Positions 30,117-38,322 of a stretch of 64,000 nucleotides of DNA are shown here, piece by piece. Below the pieces are notes generated by a model. That model made no database searches. It saw only the letters and a list, made by a program, of their open reading frames with translations, and was not told the DNA's origin. The stretch's first letter is position 1. Every line of letters starts with the position of its first letter. Source of the DNA: Frondihabitans australicus (GTDB lineage Bacteria; Actinomycetota; Actinomycetes; Actinomycetales; Microbacteriaceae); assembly GCF_003634555.1 (NCBI RefSeq), contig NZ_RBKS01000001.1, positions 1,922,001-1,986,000 on the forward strand, given 5' to 3'. Position numbers and translations under genes: made by a program.

Positions 30117-30144
30117 TTGCTAAATTTTGTATTTCAGGTAATAT
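30117..30144 (+). promoter_or_regulatory. Candidate promoter of the exosortase locus
   Basis: TTGCTA at 30117-30122 and TAATAT at 30139-30144, 16 bases apart, within the most AT-rich stretch of the core region (30100-30150). It points at the small protein at 30213. Sequence match only. Confidence 0.5.
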
Positions 30145-30212
30145 TGCTCGTGCATCTCGCACCAACCCGCCTGGCCGCCCTCAGGGCGACCGCCCACGTC
30201 AAGGAGCACCGC

Positions 30213-30386
30213 ATGTACGAAATCGGCACCCCGATCGCCGGCGGCATCGCCGGTACCGCGGTTCTCGCCTACACGGGCTTCGACACGCTGCCCTGGGTCG
30301 TCCTGTCGTGCTCCTTCCTCCTCGGCGGCCTGCTGATCCTGCGCACGCGACTCATCCTCCAGCGTCGGCCGAAGCACCGTCACTGA
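30213..30386 (+). CDS. 57-residue protein with LAYTG sorting-type signal
   Basis: The ATG at 30213 follows a good AAGGAG site (30201-30206). The protein has an uncharged Gly/Ala-rich N-terminus (GTPIAGGIAGTAV), then LAYTGFD at residues 18-24, a hydrophobic helix (about 26-42) and a basic tail with RTR and RRPKHRH. Motif, helix and Arg-rich tail in that order form a classical tripartite cell-wall sorting signal, with LAxTG being the form recognised by class E sortases. There is no room for a separate surface domain or a conventional signal peptide. It is followed after 41 bases by the exosortase gene, so a role as its substrate, guide peptide or structural subunit is an inference. It could also be a simple two-helix membrane peptide. 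Confidence 0.65.
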   Translation: MYEIGTPIAGGIAGTAVLAYTGFDTLPWVVLSCSFLLGGLLILRTRLILQRRPKHRH

Positions 30387-30427
30387 AACACCTCTCACAA
30401 CCCGCCCCTAACCCGATTGGGACAACG

Positions 30428-31051
30428 ATGAGCTCTCTCTCCTCCGTTCAGCCGGACTCACTGCCCCTCCGCCCGCGCGCGAATCGGCGTCGCCGACGCT
30501 CGTCGTTCGGGCTCGCCCTCCGCCTCCTCGCGGCGGCGGCCTTCGTCGCAGGGGGTGCCGCACTCATCTATTTCGAGTTCGACTTCCGCCGGCTCGAGAC
30601 CGTGATCAATGCCTTCCTGATGCGGTCGACCTTCGCCTCGTCGGCGATCTCCCTGATCCTTCCGGGCAACGACCCGTCGATCCTCTACACCTACCTCGGT
30701 CGCGGCTTCGTGCTCCGAGTCACCGAAGAGTGCAGCATCGCCCTGTACATCGGGCCGATCGCCATCTTCGGCGGCCTCCTGACGCTCGTCCGGCGCCTGC
30801 GACTTCGACGCATCGCGCTCGCGACCGGCATCGCCCTCGTGGGCATGGCCCTCCTCAACCAGTTCCGCATCCTCGCCCTCGGCTTCGTCTTCGGCACCTG
30901 GGGTCACGACGCCTTCGAGTGGGCCCACAGCCTGGGCGGCAGCTTCCTGATGCTCTTCGGCCTCGCCGCCTGCCTCGCGGTCTTCTTCCGCATCGTGGTC
31001 ATCGGCGCCAAGCGCTCCGACCGCAAGGCCACGATCAAGGCCGGCCGATGA
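30428..31051 (+). CDS. Exosortase/archaeosortase-superfamily membrane peptidase
   Basis: 207 residues. The N-terminal 25 residues are basic (NRRRRR), followed by five to six membrane helices. The superfamily's catalytic triad is present in order: Cys102 in TEECSIAL, Arg147 in LNQFRIL and His167 in EWAHSLG, each at a helix end facing the same side. Exosortases are multipass transpeptidase-like enzymes that process proteins with C-terminal sorting signals (PEP-CTERM and archaeal equivalents). Gram-positive members such as XrtG occur with a glycosyltransferase, as here. Its stop overlaps the ATG of the GT2 gene (ATGA). The likely partner upstream is the LAYTG protein. Subfamily assignment is not possible by eye. 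Confidence 0.85.
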   Translation: MSSLSSVQPDSLPLRPRANRRRRRSSFGLALRLLAAAAFVAGGAALIYFEFDFRRLETVINAFLMRSTFASSAISLILPGNDPSILYTYLGRGFVLRVTEECSIALYIGPIAIFGGLLTLVRRLRLRRIALATGIALVGMALLNQFRILALGFVFGTWGHDAFEWAHSLGGSFLMLFGLAACLAVFFRIVVIGAKRSDRKATIKAGR

Positions 31052-32628
31052 GCCTGGTCTTCGCCGCCATCAGCGCGATCGCGGCGATCGTCATCTGCCT
31101 CTCGCTCGTCTACTTCCTCGCCGCCATGCTCGCCGGCATGCACGAGCTGCGGAAGGGAAAGACCAAGCTGGCGGTCCAGGGCGACACCACCTACGGCAAG
31201 CCGTTCGAGAGCGAGCCGGCCACGTTCGACACCTACTTCCTGATCCCGGGCCTGAACGAGGCCGCGGTCATCAGCCAGACCGTCGCCTCGCTCACGGGCG
31301 GGAAGCGCTCGACGGTGATCATGATCGACGACGGCTCGGATGACGACACGGCGGCACTCGCCGAGGCGGCGGGCGGCGACGACACGATCGTGCTCCGCCG
31401 AGTCGCACCCAACGCCCGCCAGGGCAAGGGCGAAGCCCTGAACGACGCGTACCGGCTCGTCGAACGCCTCGTCACCGAGCGCGGCCAGGACCCCGAGAAA
31501 GTCCTCATCTGCGTGATGGACGCCGACGGCAAGCTGTCGGACGGCGCCATGTCGCATGTGCTGCCTCTCTTCGACGACCCCACCGTCGGCGGCGTCCAGC
31601 TCGCGGTCCGAATCCGCAACCGCCGCACGAACTTCCTCACGAGCTTCCAGGACTTCCAGTTCTGGTCGATGTCCGCGATCACGCAGTTCGGCCGCAAGAA
31701 GACCGGCACGGTGAGCCTCGGCGGCAACGGCCAGTTCACGCGACTCAGCGCCCTGCAGGAACTCGGCGGGCTCCCCTGGTCGTCCTCGCTCACCGAAGAC
31801 CTCGACCTCGCGCTGTCCCTCGCCACCTCGGGCTGGAAGCTCGACACGACGCCGTTCGCCTCCGTCGACCAGCAGGCCGTCGAGTCGCTGAAGCGGTTGA
31901 TCATCCAGCGTCGACGCTGGTACCAGGGCCACATGACCGCGGGCAAGCGCATCGTCGACGTCTGGCGCGACCCCACGCTGAACAACGCGCGCGCCCTCGA
32001 GCTCTCCGCCTACCTGGCCGTGCCGTGGCTCTTCGACCTCCCCTGGTCGATCCTCTGGCACTGGACCCTCTACGGCTTCATCACGAACGCGGGGTCGGTC
32101 TTCTCCTACGTGACCGGCTGGCAGAGCGCCATCATCGGCGGCTTCCTCTGGTACGTCCTCACCTTCGCACCCTCGCTCATGACGACGACCGTGTACTTCC
32201 GCCGCGATCGCCGAGTCGGCCTCCCCCGCGCGATCTTGATGGGCCACGCCTTCCTGGTGATGAACTACCTGTCCTTCATCTGCGCCTGGGGCGCCCTCTA
32301 CCGCATGATCCGCGGGCGGACGGGCTGGGACAAAACCGTCCGAGTCGTCGAGGGCGAAGCGGGCGCCGCGGCGCCGGCGGCGGGCGCGACGCCCGCTCGC
32401 CGAGCCACCACGCTCGTCGTGGAGGCCGAGGCGCCCGTCGCGGCGGGTCCGGCCATCGAGTCGGCACCGTCCGCCGCGTCGGCGAGCGACGACGTGAGCG
32501 AGAACGCTCAGGTCGTGCCGACGATCGCGGCTCCTGCGCCTATCACAGTCGTCACACCGGCACTGCCCGTCATGAAGCGGGACCGCCAGCGGCTGCGTGC
32601 TCGAGTGACGGCGGGCGTCGCCGCCTGA
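31048..32628 (+). CDS. Exosortase-linked processive glycosyltransferase, family 2
   Basis: 526 residues, ATG overlapping the exosortase stop. An N-terminal membrane helix (about 5-30), then a GT-A domain: IPGLNEAA, MIDDGSDDDT, the DxD metal site in MDADGK, TEDLD (acceptor base) and QRRRW. These D,D,D,QxxRW residues mark processive beta-glycosyltransferases such as cellulose or hyaluronan synthases. Three or four C-terminal membrane helices (about 310-430) follow, and an Ala/Pro-rich cytoplasmic tail of ~100 residues. It resembles the glycosyltransferase found beside XrtG in Firmicutes. It may glycosylate or extend a polymer on the sorted product (inference). Confidence 0.85.
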   Translation: MSLVFAAISAIAAIVICLSLVYFLAAMLAGMHELRKGKTKLAVQGDTTYGKPFESEPATFDTYFLIPGLNEAAVISQTVASLTGGKRSTVIMIDDGSDDDTAALAEAAGGDDTIVLRRVAPNARQGKGEALNDAYRLVERLVTERGQDPEKVLICVMDADGKLSDGAMSHVLPLFDDPTVGGVQLAVRIRNRRTNFLTSFQDFQFWSMSAITQFGRKKTGTVSLGGNGQFTRLSALQELGGLPWSSSLTEDLDLALSLATSGWKLDTTPFASVDQQAVESLKRLIIQRRRWYQGHMTAGKRIVDVWRDPTLNNARALELSAYLAVPWLFDLPWSILWHWTLYGFITNAGSVFSYVTGWQSAIIGGFLWYVLTFAPSLMTTTVYFRRDRRVGLPRAILMGHAFLVMNYLSFICAWGALYRMIRGRTGWDKTVRVVEGEAGAAAPAAGATPARRATTLVVEAEAPVAAGPAIESAPSAASASDDVSENAQVVPTIAAPAPITVVTPALPVMKRDRQRLRARVTAGVAA

Positions 32629-32642
32629 TCGCGAGGCACGCC

Positions 32643-34208
32643 CTAGCTGCGGAGGGCGAAGGCCAGGAGCTCGGGTGCACGCCGCGAGAACACGCGGGCG
32701 CCGAGCAGGACTCCGGCCGCGAGGACGACGATGCCGGTGCCGAGACCGGTCCAGAACGCCGAGGCGATCAGATCCTGCGCCCCCAGGACCGTGGCGCGGA
32801 CGGCGAGCCAGCCGGCCGGGACGCTCAGCAGCAGGGCTCCCGCGAACATGAGCGTCTGCGACAGTCCGGCCGCCGGCGACGACGCCTGCGGCTGCTGGAA
32901 CGGGTCGTCGCCGGGGCGGACGGCCGCATAGGGCAGCGCCGCCGAGACGATGCTGGCCAGCCCGAGCCCGGTCAGGAGCAGGGAGAGACACACGCCGAGC
33001 TCGGGTGCGAAGGCCGAGAAGTCGCCGTGCAGCCACACGGCCACGAGCGACCCGACGACGGCGAGGGGCAGGCCGATGACCAGCGGCGGGGCCAGCCGGC
33101 CGAGCCGGTCGGCGAGGCCGCGCGTGTTCGACGAGATGTGGATCCAGAGCGCGGTGTTGTCGTAGGCCACGTCGTTGTGCGGGATGAAGCCGAGGAGCAG
33201 GCACATCAGTGGCACGGGAACGAGGGCGAGCGTCGCCCAGTCGACCCCGGCGATGCCGAGCGGCACGATCAGCAGGGGCACGAACGGAAGGATCACGAGC
33301 GACCAGCGGTAGCGGGCGTCGCGCACCCAGTAGGTCAGGCTGCGGCCCGCGATCGCGCCCGCGGGGCTCGCCGTGGTGAGGTCGAACCAGCCGAGCCCCA
33401 CGTGCTCCGACGCGCGGGCCGGAGCCTCCGGGCGACTCAGGGCCCTGGCGACGAGGGTTCGCCAGATCGCCCACAGCACGGCGATCGTCACGAGGGCGAT
33501 GACGAGCCCGGCGACGACTCGGCCCGTGTCGCCGGCGGCGGCCGAGGCCGGAAGGGCGAGCGCGGCGCCGAACGGCGTCCACGCCAGGGCGCCGGCGGCG
33601 GTGCCGTCGCCGTGATAGCGGCCGGGCAGGAGCACGCGCACCAGGTCGACGACGAGCGGGATCACGAGCAGGGCGACCACGACGCCGCCGACGACGAGCA
33701 GCTCGCGCGACCGCCGAGCGGTCAGCAGCCCGTTGAGCGTGGCGCCGACGAGCGCCAGGAGCCACGCGGTGAGGCCGGCGAGCACCGCTGCGACGACGGC
33801 GAGCGCTGCGATGCCGGGGCCCTCGCCCCACGACCGCACGTAGCCGATGCCGAGGATGACGAGCGACAGGGCGGGCAGTCCGATCGCGCCGATGAGGCCG
33901 AGGCCGAGCGCGACACGGTCGGGGCCGAATCCGTAGCCGTAGAGGCTCTGCGGCGCCGTCCACGCCTGCCGCGTCGTGGCGAACGGAGCGACGAAGAAGG
34001 CGACGAGAAGCAGTGCTCCGCCGCCGACGACGAGCGCCTGCACCTCGCCGATCGGGTCGGCGCGGAGCTGGCTGGCGAGCTGCGAGACGACGATCGACGC
34101 GACGACGACGATCAGGATCGTGACGACCGTCGCCGCGGCCTGACGGAGGCCGAACCGCAGCAGGTTCGCGATCGAGAGCAGCCTCAGTCGGAGAAGCTGT
34201 GCAGCCAT
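32643..34208 (-). CDS. ABC exporter membrane subunit
   Basis: 521 residues with about 12-14 hydrophobic helices and few charged loops. It begins with an amphipathic RLRLLSIANLLRFGLRQ helix, common in ABC-2-like permeases. It lies directly downstream of, and overlaps by 25 bases, the gene for an ABC ATPase, which is the main evidence for its role. Substrate is unknown. Similar large permeases with no extracellular domain occur in actinobacterial ABC-2-type drug or lipid exporters. Confidence 0.75.
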   Translation of the reverse strand: MAAQLLRLRLLSIANLLRFGLRQAAATVVTILIVVVASIVVSQLASQLRADPIGEVQALVVGGGALLLVAFFVAPFATTRQAWTAPQSLYGYGFGPDRVALGLGLIGAIGLPALSLVILGIGYVRSWGEGPGIAALAVVAAVLAGLTAWLLALVGATLNGLLTARRSRELLVVGGVVVALLVIPLVVDLVRVLLPGRYHGDGTAAGALAWTPFGAALALPASAAAGDTGRVVAGLVIALVTIAVLWAIWRTLVARALSRPEAPARASEHVGLGWFDLTTASPAGAIAGRSLTYWVRDARYRWSLVILPFVPLLIVPLGIAGVDWATLALVPVPLMCLLLGFIPHNDVAYDNTALWIHISSNTRGLADRLGRLAPPLVIGLPLAVVGSLVAVWLHGDFSAFAPELGVCLSLLLTGLGLASIVSAALPYAAVRPGDDPFQQPQASSPAAGLSQTLMFAGALLLSVPAGWLAVRATVLGAQDLIASAFWTGLGTGIVVLAAGVLLGARVFSRRAPELLAFALRS

Positions 34209-36250
34209 TCCATCCCCTCCGTCGCGGCCGATCCTCCGGCGAGCTCGATGAACCGCTCCTGCAGCGACCTGCCCTCGCGGACCGCGTCGACGCTGCCCTC
34301 GGCGAGCACGTGCCCGTCGACGATGACCGCGACGCTGTCGCAGATGCGCTCGACGAGGTCCATGCTGTGGCTCGAGAGCAGGACCGTCCCGCCGCCGCGC
34401 ACGTACCGCTGCAGGATCTCGGTGACAGTCGCCGCCGACACCGGGTCGACCGACTCGAACGGCTCGTCGAGCACCAGCACGCGCGGCGAGTGGATGATGG
34501 CCGCGGCGAGCGCGACCTTCTTCGTCATGCCCACCGAGTAGTCGCTCACCAGACGGCCAAGGGCGTCGTGGAGACCGAATGCGCGCGCGAGGTCAGCGGA
34601 TCGCTTGCGGGCGGTGGCGCCGTCGAGACCCCGCAGGGTCGCGGCGTAGTAGAGGAACTGCGCGCCGGTGAGCCGGTCGAACAGACGCAGACGGTCCGGC
34701 AGGACTCCGAGAGACCGCTTGGCGCGCGCCGCCTCGGCCGCGTCGCCGCTCCAGACGTCGGCGCCCAGGATCGTGACCCGCCCGGCGTCGGGCCGCAGGA
34801 GCCCCGTGGCGATCGACAGGGTCGTGGTCTTCCCGGCGCCGTTCGGGCCGACGATTCCGTAGAACGATCCCGCGCGGATCTCAAGGTCGACGTCCTCGAC
34901 GGCGACGGTCGACCCGTAGCGCTTCACCAGGCCCTCGACGGCCAGCACGACCGGCGCGTCGGAGGGCACCGGCGCGACGGCCGGGGGCAGGACAGCTGTG
35001 CGCGGCACGGGCGCAGGAGCAGGCGTCGGCGCCTCCTCCGCGACCGTGTCGGGCACGGGCGTGGGCGCGGGCTCGAGCTCAGGCTCGTGCGTGGGTTCCG
35101 GCTCCGCCGTCGGCGCGTCGGGCACGACGACGGGCGCCTGCTGCTCCGCGGCGGGATCCGCCTCGACGAGAGGTTCGGGCTCGACGACGGGCGCCTCCGC
35201 GACGGGCGCCTCCGCGACGGGCGCCTCGGGCTCGACGACGGGCGCCTCCGGTGCGGGCGCCTCCGCCTCGGCGACCGGCGCCTCGGGTGCGGGCACCTGC
35301 ACTCCGTTGGCCGCGCTCGCTCGCGCTCGCTCCACGCCGGCGCGCACCCGACTCCGCGCGGACCTGAACAGCGCCGACACCTTCTCGCCGGCCGCGGCGG
35401 CACGCTCGGCCGCGCCCGACTCACCGGAGCCGTCGCCGTCACGCACCTGCCCCTCGGTACTGACGTCCGTCGGCTTCGCGGGAGGCGGCGTGACGATCGG
35501 CGCAGGGCTCACGGGCGCCGAGGCGGCCGCTCGCGGCGATTCAGGGCCCGTAGGAGCCGAGGGCCCCTCGATCACGACTTCGCTCGCCGTGGCGACCACG
35601 GGGGTCTCGGCGACGACCTCCGCCGGCGGGGCGGCGGCCGCGGCTCGCTTCGAGGCCGTGGCCCGCGTCGTGCTCCGGCTCGTCGTCGCCCCGGCGGTCT
35701 TCGCCGCAGCTGCGGGCTTCGCCGTAGCAGCGGCCTTCGCCGCGGACGAGGACCTCGTGGACGCGGGCGCCTTCGCGGCACCCGCGGTCTTCGCGGCGCC
35801 CGCAGGCTTCGCCGCACCCGCGGGCTTCGCCGCACCCGCAGGCTTCGCCGCACCCGCCGGCTTCGCGGGACCCGCCGGTTTCGCGGCACTTCCCGATCTG
35901 GCCGCCGCAGTGGGCTTCGGGGCTCCGGGCGTGGCCGCACCTGCGGCCTTCGGGGTGCTCGTCGTGCTCGGCGTCGTCCGTCGACGAGTGGCCGGCGGCG
36001 TGGCACGGGGGGTGCGGCCGGTCGGCGTCGACGAGGCGCTCTCGGGCGAGCCGGTCTCGGATCCTGCGCCCTGACGCGGAGTGCGGGCGGACGACCCGGT
36101 CGAGGTGCGTCGAGCCGGCGAGGACGTACCCCGTTTCGCCGCGGGGCGTCGAGGGGCCGCCGGAGTCTGCGGCGACTCGTCGTCGGCGCTCGTCGGGGCC
36201 TCGGCGGCAGCGTCTGCTGCGCCCTGCGGTTCGGCGTCGGCGTTCGTCAC
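34184..36250 (-). CDS. ABC transporter ATPase with long Ala/Pro/Lys-rich extension
   Basis: 688 residues. The C-terminal ATPase domain starts at about 434: Walker A GPNGAGKTT (468-476), a degenerate signature YSVGMTKK, Walker B VLVLDEPFESVD and the switch SSHS. The first ~430 residues are low-complexity: a Ser/Thr/Arg/Pro section, hexapeptide AKPAGA repeats (~122-160), a KVSALFRSARSRVRAGVERAR helix and an acidic EAPVAE region (320-400). The start is ATG 36250; no family domain exists in the extension. Full-length ABC subunits of this class are usually ~240-300 residues, so the extension is exceptional. It ends by overlapping the permease gene. Confidence 0.8.
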   Translation of the reverse strand: MTNADAEPQGAADAAAEAPTSADDESPQTPAAPRRPAAKRGTSSPARRTSTGSSARTPRQGAGSETGSPESASSTPTGRTPRATPPATRRRTTPSTTSTPKAAGAATPGAPKPTAAARSGSAAKPAGPAKPAGAAKPAGAAKPAGAAKPAGAAKTAGAAKAPASTRSSSAAKAAATAKPAAAAKTAGATTSRSTTRATASKRAAAAAPPAEVVAETPVVATASEVVIEGPSAPTGPESPRAAASAPVSPAPIVTPPPAKPTDVSTEGQVRDGDGSGESGAAERAAAAGEKVSALFRSARSRVRAGVERARASAANGVQVPAPEAPVAEAEAPAPEAPVVEPEAPVAEAPVAEAPVVEPEPLVEADPAAEQQAPVVVPDAPTAEPEPTHEPELEPAPTPVPDTVAEEAPTPAPAPVPRTAVLPPAVAPVPSDAPVVLAVEGLVKRYGSTVAVEDVDLEIRAGSFYGIVGPNGAGKTTTLSIATGLLRPDAGRVTILGADVWSGDAAEAARAKRSLGVLPDRLRLFDRLTGAQFLYYAATLRGLDGATARKRSADLARAFGLHDALGRLVSDYSVGMTKKVALAAAIIHSPRVLVLDEPFESVDPVSAATVTEILQRYVRGGGTVLLSSHSMDLVERICDSVAVIVDGHVLAEGSVDAVREGRSLQERFIELAGGSAATEGMEWLHSFSD
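35771..35887 (-). repeat. 18-bp (AKPAGA) tandem repeat within the ABC ATPase gene
   Basis: About five consecutive six-codon units with sequence AKPAG(A/P), degenerating to AKTAGAAKAPA. In-frame, so expansion or contraction would not break the gene. Similar Lys/Ala/Pro repeats occur in histone H1-like nucleoid proteins. Confidence 0.7.
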
Positions 36251-36732
36251 TGTGCTCCCCTGTGATTCGCTGTGCCCGTGATGGTGCTTGCCCGGTCTCG
36301 TGCTGAGGCTCGTGGTCGGCTCGGCGCGACCTCCGTGGTCGAAGGGGTCGTCGCCGCCGATCGTGGCCCCACCGTACCAACCGGCTCCCGGCCGAACCCG
36401 ACGACTTCCCGCGAGAGACGGATACGGTGGCCGACACGGGCGAAGGGCCCGCAGAACACGTCGTCCATCCCCCGAAAAGCCGAACGACCCGGTACGGTCA
36501 GGTCACGGTACGACAACGACTCCCTGAGTATTCCGCCCCTGATTCGAGGGGTGCGGGTAGGCTGTGGATGCACAGTGACGTGTCCGAGACTCGAAACGCC
36601 CGGTGAACTCATGGTGAACCCGCGTCGACTCCCGCTGGTGACAGACCCGACGAAGACCGTCGGGTTCCGCCCGGGGTCAGCCGTGGCCGCCACTGAAGCC
36701 TCCCGCGGCACCACCTTCAAGGGAGACAAGAC
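36251..36732. other. Non-coding gap upstream of the wall-polymer cluster
   Basis: 482 bases with no supported gene. It separates the leftward ABC operon from the rightward cytidylyltransferase. Short stems such as CCCCT-GATTCG-AGGGG (about 36535-36550) and possible -10-like TAGGCT sites lie within; neither is strong. Probably the two divergent promoters. Confidence 0.4.
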
Positions 36733-37425
36733 GTGAGCACTCAGATCGTGATCCTCGCAGCAGGCATGGGCACCCGCCTCGGTCGCTCGCTGCCCAAGTG
36801 CCTGACCGAGCTGGCCGACGGCCGCACCATCATGCAGCAGCAGATGGAGAACATCCGCGCGGCCTTCGGTGCCGACGTGAAGATCACCGTCGTCGTGGGC
36901 TACAAGTACGAGCACATCGTCGAGGCGTTCCCGACCGCCAGCTTCGTCTACAACGAGCAGTACGACCAGACCAACACCTCGAAGAGCCTCATGCGCGCCC
37001 TCAAGGCGACCGGCTCGAGCGGCGTGCTCTGGATGAACGGCGACGTCGTCTTCGACCCGGCGGCTCTCAAGCGCGCCGCCCCGTTCATCGCCTCCGACCA
37101 GTCGTTCGTCTCGGTCAACACCGCCAAGGTCTCCGACGAAGAGGTGAAGTACACCACCGACGCCGAGGGCTTCATCGACGAGCTCTCGAAGCAGGTCAAG
37201 CATGGTCTCGGCGAGGCCGTGGGCATCAACTTCGTGTCGAAGCGCGACAAGGCGGCCCTCGTGCGCCAGCTCGGTCGCGTCGACAACCAGGACTACTTCG
37301 AGCGCGGCATCGAGCTGGGCATCGAGCAGAATGGTCTACGCTTCGTGCCGGTGGACATCTCCGACCTCTACGCCGTCGAGGTCGACTTCGCCGAAGATCT
37401 CGAGCGCGCCAACCTCTTCGTCTGA
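36733..37425 (+). CDS. NTP-transferase (cytidylyltransferase-type)
   Basis: 230 residues, GTG start. Nucleotidyltransferase fold: LAAGMGTRLG.SLPKCLTEL at 8-26 (nucleotide loop and catalytic Lys), VVGYKYE, NEQYDQTNTSKSLMRAL and LWMNGDVVFD (metal Asp). It looks like phosphocholine or inositol-1-phosphate cytidylyltransferases (LicC, IPCT), which make a CDP-activated head group for a CDP-alcohol phosphotransferase. Such an enzyme is encoded at 42996 in this cluster. The sugar or alcohol is not identifiable. 84 bases upstream of the exporter genes, with an imperfect hairpin between. Confidence 0.8.
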   Translation: MSTQIVILAAGMGTRLGRSLPKCLTELADGRTIMQQQMENIRAAFGADVKITVVVGYKYEHIVEAFPTASFVYNEQYDQTNTSKSLMRALKATGSSGVLWMNGDVVFDPAALKRAAPFIASDQSFVSVNTAKVSDEEVKYTTDAEGFIDELSKQVKHGLGEAVGINFVSKRDKAALVRQLGRVDNQDYFERGIELGIEQNGLRFVPVDISDLYAVEVDFAEDLERANLFV

Positions 37426-37509
37426 GGCGCGGCCCGCTCCTCCTGAGGGAGGGCGCGGGCGGAGCGCTCGGACTCCGACGCAGGGTGTCCCCGCAACCCT
37501 GAGGACACC

Positions 37510-38322
37510 GTGACAGCAACGATCGAGAGGCCGATTCCGGCCCAGCGCCAGCGCGCCGCCGGGCTCGCCCGCTACCGCCAGGTGCTTTGGCTCCTGACCA
37601 AGCGCGACCTCAAGGTGCGCTACTCGACGAGTGTGCTCGGCTACTTCTGGTCGATCCTCGACCCGCTGCTCATGTCGGGCATCTACTGGTTCGTCTTCAC
37701 GAAGGTGTTCCACCGCAATGTCGGCGAAGACCCGTACATCGTCTTCCTCCTGAGCGCGCTGCTGGCCTGGCAGTGGTTCAACTCGTCGGTCTCCGACAGC
37801 ACGAAGGCCTTCATCAGCGACGCCAAGCTCGTGCGGTCGACGAAGATCCCCCGGACCATCTGGGTCAACCGGGTCGTGTCGTCCAAGGGCATCGAGTTCC
37901 TGTTCAGCCTGCCGGTGCTCGCGTTCTTCGCGATCGTGTTCCACGCGCAGCTGCACTGGCAGGTCGTGCTCTTCCCGATCGCGTTCTTCCTGCAGATCGT
38001 GCTGATCACCGGCATCAGCCTGATCATCGCGCCGCTGGTCGTGTTCTTCCGCGACCTCGAGAGGGCGACCAAGCTGATCCTGCGATTCGGGTTCTACGCT
38101 TCGCCGGTCATCTACTCGTCGAAGAGCCTCCCCCACGAGTTCCGACACATCATGGCGTTCAACCCGCTGACCGGCATCTTCGGCATCTACCGTGCGGCGT
38201 TCTTCCCGAGCGAGCTCATCAAGTACGAGGCCGTCATCGGCGCCGTCATGTGCTTCGTGATCCTCGGCATCGGCATCCTCGTGTTCCGCTACTGCGAGCG
38301 CGCGATCCTGAAGGAGATCTGA
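37510..38322 (+). CDS. ABC-2 permease of polysaccharide/teichoic acid exporter
   Basis: 270 residues, GTG start. Wzm/TagG-type membrane subunit: LLTKRDLKVRYSTSVLGYFWSILDPLLMSGIYWFVF at the N-terminus, then six membrane helices, PLVVFFRDLERAT and YASPVIYSSKSLP in the C-terminal part. The stop overlaps the ATPase start (TGATG). It exports a lipid-linked wall glycopolymer (wall teichoic acid or a similar polymer) together with the next gene. Confidence 0.92.
   Translation: MTATIERPIPAQRQRAAGLARYRQVLWLLTKRDLKVRYSTSVLGYFWSILDPLLMSGIYWFVFTKVFHRNVGEDPYIVFLLSALLAWQWFNSSVSDSTKAFISDAKLVRSTKIPRTIWVNRVVSSKGIEFLFSLPVLAFFAIVFHAQLHWQVVLFPIAFFLQIVLITGISLIIAPLVVFFRDLERATKLILRFGFYASPVIYSSKSLPHEFRHIMAFNPLTGIFGIYRAAFFPSELIKYEAVIGAVMCFVILGIGILVFRYCERAILKEI

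Noticed and set aside
30904-33963. 1019-codon minus-strand frame opposite the GT2 gene
   Set aside because: Composition of a shadow frame; the plus-strand GT2 and the minus-strand permease in another frame have all the family motifs.
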